DNA from: UBA9926 sp913064795 | GTDB lineage: Bacteria > Pseudomonadota > Gammaproteobacteria > Pseudomonadales > Azotimanducaceae | NCBI GenBank assembly: GCA_045560765.1 | Contig: JBJKZD010000010.1 | Span: 434,001 to 498,000 of the forward strand | Reading direction: 5' to 3' | Length of the DNA stretch: 64,000 bases | Shown here: piece by piece, positions 17,335-26,399 of the stretch | How positions within the stretch are numbered: the first letter of the stretch is position 1 | Layout: each line of letters opens with the position of its first letter | The notes under the pieces: generated by a model | What the model was told of the DNA's origin: nothing | Database searches by the model: none | The model's input: only the letters and a program-made list of their open reading frames with translations | Made by a program: the position numbers and the translations under genes

Positions 17335-18528
17335 ATGACGATTGCCGCGGTAAATTCTGCAATGCAGCGTTATATCGACGAGGATATTTTGTCTTGCGTG
17401 AGCTCGATGGTGCTCAAGGGCACAGAGATCGTCCATGAGAGTTATTTGGGGTTCAGTGATCTAGAATCCCAATCGCCTGTCCAACCCGACAGCATCTTTA
17501 GAATAGCCTCGAATACTAAGATAGTGACTTCGGTTGCATTGATGATGCTTTATGAGCAGAGCCGGTTCGAGCTTGATGATCCAGTGGCGAAATTTTTGCC
17601 GGAATTCTCTGACATGTGGGTCTTAAATGCGGACGCGAAGAGCAGCGAAGACTGCGCGCCAGCTAAAAATCCGATTTTGATTCGCCACTTGCTGAGCCAT
17701 AGTGCTGGACTCTCCTACGGATTTATTGAACCGGAATCGATTATTGACCAATGCTACAACTCAGCCTCTCTGGGTGGGCTCTCACCCCGAGATTCGAACT
17801 TGGAAGACTTTGTTCAGGCCGTTGCTAAATTGCCCTTGGCGTTTGAGCCCGGGAGTGGCTGGCGTTATAGCGTTGCCACCGATGTTTGCGCCCGGCTGAT
17901 CGAAGTGCTCAGCGATCTGCCGGCAGATGGCTTTATGAGAAAGATGCTGCTTGACCCACTGGGAATGGAAGACACTGACTTTTTTGTTCCGGAATCAAAG
18001 CGCAGTCGATTGCTGTCGCTGTATGCGCCGGTGGACTTTTTTGATCCGATGGCCAGCGGCCTGAACAAATATGAAGGCAATGCCGCGGATCAAGCGTCTG
18101 AACAGCCTCCGAAGTTTATCAGTGGCGGAGGGGGGCTTTATTCGACGCTCCCCGACTATGCTGAATTCATCCGGATGATTGTCAATGGCGGACACTGGCA
18201 GGGACGTCACTATTTGAAGCCTGAAACGCTTCAACTCATGCGAACCAATCAATTAGCGGCGGATGTGGGGGTTAACTTTCCTTTTTGGGAAATGCCTGGA
18301 ACGGTTTTTGGTTTAGGATTCGCACTCAAAACCCAGCCGGCTGAGGGGGAGTCATCTTTGGCCGTTGACGAGTATCACTGGGGTGGCCTGATGGGAACAC
18401 ACTCTTGGATGGCGCCTGCCGCCAATCTGACGGGGCTTTGCTTTACCCAGCGTATGCCGGGGTTTTGGCATCCGTTTAGCCATGAATTTCAAAAGTTAGT
18501 CTATGCCGCTGCTGAAAGGGGCTTATAA
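17335..18528 (+). CDS. Serine hydrolase, beta-lactamase/EstB-like
   Basis: A 397-aa class C beta-lactamase-fold hydrolase without an obvious signal peptide, hence probably cytoplasmic. Seen: SNTK at Ser59-Lys62, the second motif tyrosine Tyr178 in WRYSVATD, and HWGG at about 348 as the third motif. This set is typical of EstB/LovD-like esterases and transesterases rather than true beta-lactamases. ATG 17335 has ATAAGGAG just upstream. It follows the transporter by 33 bases, and its end overlaps the open frame of the next esterase by 26 bases. Confidence 0.88.
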   Translation: MTIAAVNSAMQRYIDEDILSCVSSMVLKGTEIVHESYLGFSDLESQSPVQPDSIFRIASNTKIVTSVALMMLYEQSRFELDDPVAKFLPEFSDMWVLNADAKSSEDCAPAKNPILIRHLLSHSAGLSYGFIEPESIIDQCYNSASLGGLSPRDSNLEDFVQAVAKLPLAFEPGSGWRYSVATDVCARLIEVLSDLPADGFMRKMLLDPLGMEDTDFFVPESKRSRLLSLYAPVDFFDPMASGLNKYEGNAADQASEQPPKFISGGGGLYSTLPDYAEFIRMIVNGGHWQGRHYLKPETLQLMRTNQLAADVGVNFPFWEMPGTVFGLGFALKTQPAEGESSLAVDEYHWGGLMGTHSWMAPAANLTGLCFTQRMPGFWHPFSHEFQKLVYAAAERGL

Positions 18529-20308
18529 CCCAGATATATCCATGAGAGTTGACGTTAACTGCGGTTCGGCCCATGGCGCTAGGCGATGGATGTTGTGGAA
18601 CCATTCGCGTCTAGGCGCGTTTGAGGTTGTGCCGAAAATAACCTATCTATTTTTTGCGGGATGGGTGTTGATCTTCGGAATGGTCGCAGAGAGTGTCGGG
18701 TCAGCACCGATCGCGAAAACACTCAAGAAGGATGACTTGAAGGGGGTGAAGATGTCCGATAAGCCATTTGTTGAATCTCAGTCAGGACTTTTTGAGGGGC
18801 TCTGGGCCAATGATCTAAAATCGGTGCGTGTCTTTAAGGGCATTCCTTACGCTGAACCGCCCATCGGTGATTTGCGATTTCGTCCGCCGGTGCCGAAGGC
18901 GCCCATCAAAACACGCTTCTTAGCCCAGAACGACGCTTCCCCTTGTTGGCAGTCTCAAGGCAATGATGTGTTTGTTTGGTCCCTTGGGTCTTTTCCCCGA
19001 AGCGAAGACTGTTTACACCTGAATATTTGGGCGCCAACTTCGGCGGGGCCGGAAAATCCCATGCCGGTGATGGTGTGGTTTCATGGTGGTGCCCATAACC
19101 GCAGTTGGGCGCATCATCCTCTTTTTGACGGGACGAGTTTCGCCGAGCAAGAGGTGATTTTGGTCTCAGTTAACTATCGACTGGGCCCATGGGGATTTCT
19201 GGCGCTGCCGATGTTGTCAGAGGAATCCGAACAGGACGCTTCGGGAAACTACGGTCTGCTCGACAAAATAGAGGCACTCCGCTGGGTGCAACGATCCATT
19301 GCCGCTTTCGGCGGTGATGTGCACAATGTGACGATCTTCGGGCAGTCCGCGGGATCGCAAAGCACTTGTGCCTTGATGGCATCGCCGTTAGCCGACGGAT
19401 TGTTTCACAAAGCCATTGGTCAATCTGCCAGCTGCTTGGATCAATTTGATGTCGACCCCCAAGGCTTTGAAACAGGATCAGCGCTTCTATCGGAACTGGG
19501 CAATCCGAGGGATGTGACTGCGCTCCGGGAGGTGTCTAACCAAGCATTGCTTGATGCAGCAACAAAAAGTAGATGGGGGGCGCGAAGTCGAATCACCGTT
19601 GATGGCTGGGTGTTGCCCGATGCACCGCTTCGGAGGTTTCAAAATCAGGAAAACAATTCGGTGCCGCTGATGGTTGGGTCCTTGGCCAATGAAGGTCACC
19701 TTCTGATACCGTTGATCACCGAGACTGATGCGCCGGGGTTTCGGCAGTTCTTGGCGCGCAGGTTTGGCCGTGATCCCTCGGCCATTGCCGAGATTGAGGC
19801 TGCTTATCACTTAGAGATTAAAGAGGGATATGCTAGCGCTCGTCATGCCATTGAAACAGACCTGTTCATGGCGCTGAGCATGCGGCATTGGGCGGCATTG
19901 AACGCACAATCTGGAGCGCCGAGTTATGTTTATTTTATGTCCCACGTTCCGCCAGCCTGTCAGATCTATCGACCGGACGCGCCGGAACTGATCTTAGACG
20001 AAGGGCCTCGCAGTGCAGGGGCTTATCATTCCGGAGATTTGGCCTTTGTTTTCAACACGATGGATCGAACCGGGTGTGGTTGGTCGGACGACGATCGGGC
20101 GCTTGCAACCAAAATGCAGCAGTATTGGACGACCTTCGCTAAAACCGGCAATCCCGGTCAGGAAGGCATGCAGGATTGGCCGGCTTGGTCTGATACCCGT
20201 GAAGTGATGGTATTTGACGTGCCTACAAAATTGTCGAAGGATGTGCGCCATCAAAAATTGCTAAGCCTTGCCCGGGGTCTGGGCTTGGACCCAGCCTTGA
20301 TCAACTGA
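18503..20308 (+). CDS. Type-B carboxylesterase
   Basis: Carboxylesterase/lipase of the cholinesterase-like family. Seen: the nucleophile elbow GQSAG with Ser282, acidic residue Glu397 (NEGHLL) and catalytic His509 (YHSGDLAF), GIPYAEPPIGDLRFRPP near the N-terminus, EDCLHLNIWAP and the oxyanion loop FHGGAHNRS. The usual GESAG is GQSAG here. About 90 residues precede the family domain and include a hydrophobic stretch (ITYLFFAGWVLIFGMVA), a likely signal anchor. ATG 18542 or a later codon could be the true start. The domain proper begins near ATG 18751. Confidence 0.87.
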   Translation: MPLLKGAYNPDISMRVDVNCGSAHGARRWMLWNHSRLGAFEVVPKITYLFFAGWVLIFGMVAESVGSAPIAKTLKKDDLKGVKMSDKPFVESQSGLFEGLWANDLKSVRVFKGIPYAEPPIGDLRFRPPVPKAPIKTRFLAQNDASPCWQSQGNDVFVWSLGSFPRSEDCLHLNIWAPTSAGPENPMPVMVWFHGGAHNRSWAHHPLFDGTSFAEQEVILVSVNYRLGPWGFLALPMLSEESEQDASGNYGLLDKIEALRWVQRSIAAFGGDVHNVTIFGQSAGSQSTCALMASPLADGLFHKAIGQSASCLDQFDVDPQGFETGSALLSELGNPRDVTALREVSNQALLDAATKSRWGARSRITVDGWVLPDAPLRRFQNQENNSVPLMVGSLANEGHLLIPLITETDAPGFRQFLARRFGRDPSAIAEIEAAYHLEIKEGYASARHAIETDLFMALSMRHWAALNAQSGAPSYVYFMSHVPPACQIYRPDAPELILDEGPRSAGAYHSGDLAFVFNTMDRTGCGWSDDDRALATKMQQYWTTFAKTGNPGQEGMQDWPAWSDTREVMVFDVPTKLSKDVRHQKLLSLARGLGLDPALIN

Positions 20309-20313
20309 TAAAG

Positions 20314-21672
20314 CTAAAAGGCTGCTGCGGTTGCATCGAGTGCCGCATGCACCCCCGCGATCAGCTGGTCGATTTCAGACTCGGTGATGATCAGTGGCGG
20401 CGATAAAATGAGACCGTCACCGACTTGTCTCACCATAAAACCATTTTGAATTGCGCTGTTGCGGCAGAAAACTGCGGCGGCGGAATCGGGCGCGATTCGA
20501 TCCTTAGTCCCTTTTTTACGAACCAATTCAATGGCGCCCAACATGCCCTGGCTCCGGACTTCACCGACGATTTCATGATCCGAAAGTCGTGCGATTGCGG
20601 CGGCCCAATGGGGTGCGGTGGTGTTTGTAACGGTGTCTAAAAGATCTGTTTCTTGATAGATCTCGAGGGTTGCAAGGCCTGCCGCGCAGGCGACAGGATG
20701 ACCTGAATAGGTAAAGCCATGCGCGAATTCGCCGCCATCTTGAGTGATGACTTCGGCGATTTTTCCGTTAATCGCAACGCCGCCCAAGGGTTGGTAGCCA
20801 TTGGTTACGGCCTTGGCGAAGGTAATGAGATCCGGCTCAAATCCGAAGGTCTGGCAGCCCCACCATTGGCCGGTGCGGCCGAAGCCGCAAATGACTTCGT
20901 CGCTGATGATTAAAACGTCCCGGGATCGGCAAATCTCCTCAACAAGCGGCCAGTAGTTTGACGGCGGTATTATGACGCCGCCAGCGCCTTGAATGGGTTC
21001 AGCGATGAAAGCTGCGACATTCTCTGCGCCTAGGGCGTCAATTTTGTCCGCGAGGGACTGGGCGGCCAGCTGCCCAACCGTCTCGGGTAGGTGCTCGCCA
21101 AGGTGTTCAAAGCTGTAGGGCTGGTCGACATGATGCACGTACGGTAAGCCTGTCATCTGCTCGTGCATGCCCTTCATCCCTCCGAGGCTAGCGCCCGCGA
21201 TGGTGCTGCCATGGTAGCCGTTGGTACGAGCAATGATTTGTTTTTTGTTCGGCTGATCGATCAGGTCAAAATATCGATGAACCATTCGAATGTTTGTGTC
21301 GTTCGCCTCCGATCCAGAGTTGGTGAAAAACACATGCTCAAATCCATGGGGCAGTGCCTCGACCAATCGATCAGCGAGCCTCAAGGTGGTGTCGGTCGTA
21401 CAGTTGAAAAAACTGTTGTAGAAAGGCAGGCGGTCGAGTTGCGCAGTGATGGCATCCTTGATGCGGGTTTGACTGTAGCCAAGATTGGTGCACCACAGAC
21501 CAGACATGCCATCGAGCAGGCGGTTGCCTTGATGGTCGATGATAAAAACGCCCTCACCCGCAACGTAAGTTCGACCACCGGTTTGCTTGTACTCAGCGAA
21601 ATCGGTAAAGGGATGAAGAAAACGGCCTGATTCGAGCGTGTTTTGGCTCATTGCAGATGATTGACTGGCCAT
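20314..21672 (-). CDS. Class III aminotransferase, polyamine/omega-amino acid type
   Basis: PLP-dependent omega-transaminase of 452 aa, most like putrescine/beta-alanine:pyruvate aminotransferases (SpuC group). Seen: FFTNSGSEANDTNIRM at about 115-130, the cofactor Asp258 in ISDEVICGFGRTG, and Schiff-base Lys287 in TFAKAVTNGYQPLGG. CAGGAG sits 7 bases before ATG 21672. It is transcribed away from the amidohydrolase gene, sharing a 268-base intergenic region. With the gamma-glutamylation enzymes and agmatinase 3-7 kb away it fits amine catabolism; the exact amine is inference. Confidence 0.9.
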   Translation of the reverse strand: MASQSSAMSQNTLESGRFLHPFTDFAEYKQTGGRTYVAGEGVFIIDHQGNRLLDGMSGLWCTNLGYSQTRIKDAITAQLDRLPFYNSFFNCTTDTTLRLADRLVEALPHGFEHVFFTNSGSEANDTNIRMVHRYFDLIDQPNKKQIIARTNGYHGSTIAGASLGGMKGMHEQMTGLPYVHHVDQPYSFEHLGEHLPETVGQLAAQSLADKIDALGAENVAAFIAEPIQGAGGVIIPPSNYWPLVEEICRSRDVLIISDEVICGFGRTGQWWGCQTFGFEPDLITFAKAVTNGYQPLGGVAINGKIAEVITQDGGEFAHGFTYSGHPVACAAGLATLEIYQETDLLDTVTNTTAPHWAAAIARLSDHEIVGEVRSQGMLGAIELVRKKGTKDRIAPDSAAAVFCRNSAIQNGFMVRQVGDGLILSPPLIITESEIDQLIAGVHAALDATAAAF

Positions 21673-21804
21673 CGATGGCTCCTGAGCTAATAGAGGTTTA
21701 AACCGAAAGCACCGAAGGTTTAGGCCCGAAGTGCGGTCTGATTTTGGTTAATTTTCCGTACCTTAGCGCTCTCGGCGAAAGGGGGTCAAGGAGAGTTTTG
21801 AGGC

Positions 21805-21832
21805 TTGACAGATGCTTGAGCCCCGTCATAAT
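21805..21832 (+). promoter_or_regulatory. Sigma-70-like promoter for the amidohydrolase
   Basis: A perfect TTGACA at 21805-21810 and CATAAT at 21827-21832 are separated by 16 bases, about 110 bases before ATG 21941. This leaves a leader of roughly 100 nt without a recognisable riboswitch. Confidence 0.5.
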
Positions 21833-21940
21833 TCCGACACGTAGAGGAATTCTTCATGAAAGTGCGACGCCCGGTGTTTGCTTGGCTCCAATTAGTCACC
21901 TTCGAACCAGGGGGGGAGCGCTAAGCCTGCTCTGTTTCCC

Positions 21941-23611
21941 ATGAACTGTTCAATCAATCGATTGCTACTATTGAGCTTAGTCCTTGCTCTGAGCGCGTGT
22001 GAACGCCGTTCCGCCGTCGATCATCTATTTATCAACGGCGCGGTGTATACCGTTAATCCCGAGCAGCCCTGGGCACAGGCGCTGGCTGTGCGGGATGGTC
22101 TCATCATTGATGTTGGAGACCAAGCCGAGATGTTGGAGGTCTATGACGGGGCGATTGTGGATCTAGAGGGTAAAATGCTACTGCCTGGGTTTCATGATAG
22201 TCACAGTCACTTGATCTATGGTGGCTTAGAGCTAAGGCAATGTCTGCTATACGATTCGGCGACCGTTGAGGAGGTCATCGCCAAAATTCAAAGTTGTGAT
22301 GCCGACCTTGGACCCGACGAATGGCTGGTTGGGGCTGGTTGGAATCTGTCGCTATTTGAGTTGGCCAATCCGTCAAAGCTGATTCTCGATGAGATCAACC
22401 CAAATCGGATGATGTTCTTAAAAGGCGCAGATGGGCATTCAGCCTGGGTATCCTCCAAAGCTTTGGTTCGCGCGGGTATCGTTGCCGAGACCCCGGATCC
22501 CTCTGACGGGCTGATTGAGCGAAACCCTATTGGTGAGCCAACTGGGACGTTGCGGGAGTCCGCGATGACCTTGGTTGAGCAATTGCTCCCTGGGGCGTTG
22601 CCGGAGGATTTGATCGAGGCGGCAGAGAATGCCATCGCCTTATCGCACAGTTTGGGCATCACTTCTGCGATCGATGCGGCTGCCACAGAGGCTTATGCGC
22701 GCGCTTTTGACGCGTTAGCCAGCGAGGGGCGAATGAATCTAAGGCTTGTTTTGGCCATGCCGGTGATTTCGCCTTTTTTTGATCAGGCTCCCCGAGAGAG
22801 TGTGGTGGTCTCGGATCGAGGCCGTGACCAATCGGTTCGGCGGCACGCGGCTAAGGTCTTTGTTGACGGCGTGCTCGAGGGTGAAACTGCCGCATTGCTC
22901 GAGCCCTATCTGGGTGCATCACCCCACTCTGGCATGCTGGTAACGCCGCCAGAAGCGCTCAATCGTCTGGTGACCGAGATGGATAAAAGCCAGATTCAGA
23001 TCATGTTTCATGCCATTGGCGACCGTGGGGTTCGCGTCGCGCTGAATGCTGTTGAGGCGGCGCAGAACGCCAATGGATATCAAGATCTGCGGCATCACAT
23101 CTCGCATCTTCAGATGATCGACCCGGAGGATCAACCCCGTTTTAAGGAGCTGGCTGTCAGCGCTAATTTTCAAGCACTGTGGGCCCTACCAGATGATTAT
23201 ATTATGGAGATTAATTTGCCCGCGGTTGGTGAGCAGCGGGTTGCACAGATGTACCCCATTGGATCACTTGAAGCGGCAGGAGCCAGAATTGTTGGCGGCA
23301 GTGACTGGCCAATTTCATCCATGAACCCGTTGGCTGCCATTGAGACGGCGATCACTCGAGCTGACGCCGAGGGTAAAATCCCAGGTTCGTTAAATCTAAC
23401 TGAGGCGGTGAGTCTTGAAACAATGCTCCGAGCTTATACCCTTGAGGGCGCTTATTTGATGCATCAGGAGTCTACGACGGGCAGCCTTGAAGTCGGAAAA
23501 CGGGCAGATCTGGTGGTGCTCAGCGACAATCTTTTCGAAGTTGAAGCCGATCGGATCAGCGATGTATGGGTTGAGCGGACCTATTTTTCAGGTCAGCAGG
23601 TCTATCCATAA
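21941..23611 (+). CDS. YtcJ-like amidohydrolase, predicted lipoprotein
   Basis: Amidohydrolase_3 family enzyme (556 aa) with an N-terminal lipoprotein signal: hydrophobic run then LALSACE, giving a lipid-anchored Cys at about residue 20. Seen: metal motif FHDSHSH (His88 and His90), the HAIGDRGV segment, ISHLQM and GSDWPISSMNP with a metal Asp, and the terminal GxLEVGKRADLVVLS. Family members cleave N-substituted amides such as formamides or acylated amines. A lipoprotein form would act in the periplasm. There is no Shine-Dalgarno directly before ATG 21941. It lies between the divergent aminotransferase and the coupled membrane protein/ligase pair. Confidence 0.9.
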   Translation: MNCSINRLLLLSLVLALSACERRSAVDHLFINGAVYTVNPEQPWAQALAVRDGLIIDVGDQAEMLEVYDGAIVDLEGKMLLPGFHDSHSHLIYGGLELRQCLLYDSATVEEVIAKIQSCDADLGPDEWLVGAGWNLSLFELANPSKLILDEINPNRMMFLKGADGHSAWVSSKALVRAGIVAETPDPSDGLIERNPIGEPTGTLRESAMTLVEQLLPGALPEDLIEAAENAIALSHSLGITSAIDAAATEAYARAFDALASEGRMNLRLVLAMPVISPFFDQAPRESVVVSDRGRDQSVRRHAAKVFVDGVLEGETAALLEPYLGASPHSGMLVTPPEALNRLVTEMDKSQIQIMFHAIGDRGVRVALNAVEAAQNANGYQDLRHHISHLQMIDPEDQPRFKELAVSANFQALWALPDDYIMEINLPAVGEQRVAQMYPIGSLEAAGARIVGGSDWPISSMNPLAAIETAITRADAEGKIPGSLNLTEAVSLETMLRAYTLEGAYLMHQESTTGSLEVGKRADLVVLSDNLFEVEADRISDVWVERTYFSGQQVYP

Positions 23612-23645
23612 TGACGATTCTAAGGCGTGGTGGGTTGGCGGATTT

Positions 23646-23735
23646 ATTCGTGATGAAAGCATCTTTAACGAAGCGATCTTCACTCAGTGTCTCTTCACTC
23701 AGTTTATTTTTAACCAGCGCCTCTCCGAGTCAGGG
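23646..23735 (+). repeat. 15-bp imperfect tandem repeat upstream of membrane protein gene
   Basis: Six consecutive 15-base units start at 23646, 23661, 23676, 23691, 23706 and 23721. The best pair, 23676-23690 and 23691-23705, are ATCTTCACTCAGTGT and CTCTTCACTCAGTTT; flanking units keep the ATYTTYAAC/ACT core. Translated in the frame of the downstream membrane protein they read as pentapeptides (IFNEA, IFTQC, LFTQF, IFNQR). The tract ends 33 bases before the chosen start codon. Confidence 0.75.
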
Positions 23736-23768
23736 GTTAGTAATAGAGCGGTTCTTGTGGGGGACACG

Positions 23769-24608
23769 ATGATCCTGAAAGTCGTGCGCTGGCCGCATTG
23801 GTTTGGCTTTTTTAAATGGAGCATTTATCTTGCTCTGTCCTCTAATATCGGGTTCTTTTTTCTCGACGAATGGGAAGCATCTCACCATCTGTTGCGCGAC
23901 GGCGCGACGCCGCTGCTCCTCCTAGAATCTTTTGCAGCGACGATCGATACCGCAGCGTGGGTGGTGTTACTGCTCATGTTCGAGTTGGTGACCTACCAGA
24001 TCGATGACGCGAAGTTGACACCTGCCCTCAAGCGGACCTTAGTTTTGGTGCGCTCAGTGTGTTTTGCTTTAATTTTGACGGCCTTCGCGGGCTATATCTT
24101 GAAGCTGATCAGTTTGCTCAGTGCATCGCCGATGCTCGCCCAGGATATCTGTCAATTGGGGGCCATGGGTTATCAACAGATGACCAATCTTGATGAATAC
24201 ACAGCGATTACGAACACGGCTTGTCTGGCGTCTACGGATAGCTACCTCATCAATCAGAGCGACCTTTGGATTATTGCAACCAGCGATGTGAATACGGTGA
24301 TGGCATTGGCATCCGCGGATGTCGGGAACTCGGTGTGTTGGATTTTTGTGGTTGTGCTGCTCGAACTTGAAGTGCAATTGGGTGTTGGTGGACGTCGCGC
24401 GGCTCGACTTCCCGGCCCAGGTAACGCCATCAAGATGAGCCTTTATGGCCTATTGGTTGGTTTCGCTGTGTATTGGGGATTTGAGGGATCGTTTTTAGAT
24501 TTCTGGGATGCCTTTTTATGGATTTTGGCATTCGTTTTTATAGAGCGTAATGTCATCGTTTGGAAAAAAGAATACGATGAAGTACTGCCTCAGGAGGGCA
24601 TCACGTGA
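23769..24608 (+). CDS. Unknown multi-pass membrane protein coupled to the GS-like ligase
   Basis: A 279-aa protein with about five or six hydrophobic segments (WSIYLALSSNIGFFFL; AAWVVLLLMFEL; VCFALILTAFAGYILKL; VCWIFVVVLLELEV; SLYGLLVGFAVYWGF; FLWILAFVFIE) and a roughly 65-residue loop after the third, containing two cysteines. I do not recognise the family. ATG 23769 has GGGGGA 5 bases upstream; the frame is open further back through the 15-bp repeats and into the previous gene. The stop TGA overlaps the GTG start of the next gene (GTGA), so it is translationally coupled to the gamma-glutamylpolyamine-synthetase-like enzyme. A transport or sensing role for the amine is a guess from context. 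Confidence 0.75.
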   Translation: MILKVVRWPHWFGFFKWSIYLALSSNIGFFFLDEWEASHHLLRDGATPLLLLESFAATIDTAAWVVLLLMFELVTYQIDDAKLTPALKRTLVLVRSVCFALILTAFAGYILKLISLLSASPMLAQDICQLGAMGYQQMTNLDEYTAITNTACLASTDSYLINQSDLWIIATSDVNTVMALASADVGNSVCWIFVVVLLELEVQLGVGGRRAARLPGPGNAIKMSLYGLLVGFAVYWGFEGSFLDFWDAFLWILAFVFIERNVIVWKKEYDEVLPQEGIT

Positions 24609-25924
24609 CAATACCTGAATCGCTGACTAAGCGGATAGACCTTTTAATCACTGACGCGAATGGTGTTCCGAGAGGGAAGACCCTAGAGGCAGAAGCGATC
24701 GATGAGGCGTATTTACCGAGAATGGCTGAGGCTGTTTTGTTTCAGTGTATTCATGGTAATTATGCAGAAGAAACGATGGATGCATTTAATCCGAAGGATG
24801 AAGATTTAGTTCTAAGTCCCGACTGGTCAACGTATCGGCCGATTCCTTGGAAGGACGAAGATATTGGACAGGTCATCTGCGAGGCCTTGGACAAAGATGG
24901 CGAACCATTACCCTACGATTGCCGAAATGTGCTCAAAAGAGTGTTGGCACGTTACGAGGCCTTGGGTCTAACACCGATCATTGCGCCGGAAATCGAATTC
25001 TATCTGCTCAGCGCGCCTAGACGCGGAGATCTTGAGTTGGAGCCCGGTTCTGGCTTTGATGGGAGTGACGAATTTGGCGGAGAGGCGTTCAGTTTTGATG
25101 CCCTCGACCGCTATGGACCTTTTGTAAGCTATGTCCAGGAGATGAGCGAGGCGTCGTCGCTTGATCTTGCTGCGATTGTGCACGAAGTCGGTGCAGGTCA
25201 GATCGAACTGAATGTTCGACATGGGCCAGCGCTCGATGTGGCGGATCAGATGGTGTTGCTCAAGCGTTTAGTGAAAAGCTGCGGGCTGGAACATGGCTAC
25301 TTGGCAAGTTTTATGGCCAAGCCCTCGACGGATCTACCGGGCTCGGGCCTGCATTTACACTGTAGCCTTGAAAATGCAGCAGGAGAAAACCTGTTTACCC
25401 TTGAGGAAGATCGGGCGCCGGCGGCACTGCGATATTTTATCGGGGGGCTGCAAACCTACCTTCCCGAGGTCTTTGCCCTGCTGGCACCGAATATCAATAG
25501 TTATAAGCGGTTTGCTGGCGACCTGTCGATGCCCATTAACCTAGAGTGGGGGTACGACAATCGCACAACGGGTCTGCGTGTCCCTTATGGTCCAGCAGAA
25601 GAGGGCCGGGTTGAAACCCGCGTTATTGGAGCGGATGCGAACCCGTATCTGATGATCGCTGCGATCTTGGCCGCCGGTCTACTTGGTATTGAATCGGAAG
25701 TGAAACCAACGGCAGCCAGTGAAGAAGATTGCTGGGAGAAAACAACGAACCTTCCCGATAACTTAGACCAAGCGCTCACAAACCTTGATGGCAGCGAGAA
25801 AATGGCGGAGATGATGGGTCGAGAATTCTTGGATGTATTTGCATCGATTAAAAGAAATGAGCTGCAAGATTACAACAACCGAATCTCGTCTTGGGAAGTG
25901 AGCTATCTAGGTAGCATGTTGTAG
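24605..25924 (+). CDS. Glutamine synthetase-family ligase, gamma-glutamylpolyamine synthetase-like
   Basis: A 439-aa GS-family enzyme (GSIII-like/PuuA-type length) that probably ligates glutamate to an amine, for example putrescine, using ATP. Seen: PEIEFYLL (glutamate-binding metal site), GAGQIELNVRH, SGLHLHCSLEN (ATP/metal region), NSYKRFAGD, and RVETRVIGADANPYL. The Tyr adenylylation loop of housekeeping GlnA is not evident, which favours the PuuA/SpuI group. GTG 24605 follows AGGAGGG by 6 bases and overlaps the stop of the membrane protein by 4 bases. Together with the PuuB-like oxidase it suggests the gamma-glutamylation route of polyamine use. Confidence 0.88.
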   Translation: MTIPESLTKRIDLLITDANGVPRGKTLEAEAIDEAYLPRMAEAVLFQCIHGNYAEETMDAFNPKDEDLVLSPDWSTYRPIPWKDEDIGQVICEALDKDGEPLPYDCRNVLKRVLARYEALGLTPIIAPEIEFYLLSAPRRGDLELEPGSGFDGSDEFGGEAFSFDALDRYGPFVSYVQEMSEASSLDLAAIVHEVGAGQIELNVRHGPALDVADQMVLLKRLVKSCGLEHGYLASFMAKPSTDLPGSGLHLHCSLENAAGENLFTLEEDRAPAALRYFIGGLQTYLPEVFALLAPNINSYKRFAGDLSMPINLEWGYDNRTTGLRVPYGPAEEGRVETRVIGADANPYLMIAAILAAGLLGIESEVKPTAASEEDCWEKTTNLPDNLDQALTNLDGSEKMAEMMGREFLDVFASIKRNELQDYNNRISSWEVSYLGSML

Positions 25925-26240
25925 CCTGATCGATTGCCTGTCTTGGATTTGATGGTTTTGACGACTTGCTAGGTTCTACGGAAGGAGCGGTTTCGTCATA
26001 GATTTCAGCTAAAAATGCAAATTTTAAAGCGTAAAAGTATTCAAGATTTTCCTTTTAAGCGCAGTCAGAGAAATTAAAATGCGAGGGCGACCAAGGGCTC
26101 AACAAAATCACTTGCTGCAAAATTCTTTGGGCAAGGTGGTCCGTTGAGCGGGCGATGAGCGGGATCTAACGAGCCGACGAATGCGAGAAGTTAGGACCTC
26201 ACCCAATCCCGCGACCGCTAGGGAATGTTGCAAAACCAAA
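25925..26240. other. Intergenic stretch upstream of the repeat tract
   Basis: About 315 bases with no supported gene. An AT-rich part lies near 26005-26080. Small open frames here lack ribosome sites. It leads into the 15-bp repeat tract at 26241. Confidence 0.5.
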
Positions 26241-26345
26241 GCAAAATCAATACAGCCAAAAGCAACAAAGCCAAGAGCAACAAAGCTAAAAACAATGAAG
26301 CCAAAAGCAATAAAGCTAAAAACAATGAAGTCAAAAGTAATGGGG
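26241..26345 (+). repeat. 15-bp imperfect tandem repeat upstream of puuB-like gene
   Basis: Seven 15-base units: one diverged unit at 26241-26255, then 26256, 26271, 26286, 26301, 26316 and 26331. Units 26286-26300 and 26316-26330 are identical (CTAAAAACAATGAAG), and the others are close variants of CCAAAAGCAACAAAG. The strand is very purine-rich. In one plus frame it reads NKAKS/NEAKN pentapeptides within a 72-codon open frame (26225-26443) that has no good start signal and overlaps the oxidase gene, so I do not call it a gene. The tract ends 54 bases before ATG 26400. Confidence 0.85.
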
Positions 26346-26399
26346 TCTCTGGGATGAGGATCAGGCAGCAACGGAGTGGGTGGATTGTCCCCGAGGGTA

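Noticed and set aside
21833..21940. Riboswitch in the about 100-nt leader of the amidohydrolase gene
   Set aside because: No conserved riboswitch core or clear alternative hairpins could be recognised.
26241..26345. CRISPR array
   Set aside because: Units are contiguous 15-mers without spacers and there are no cas genes.
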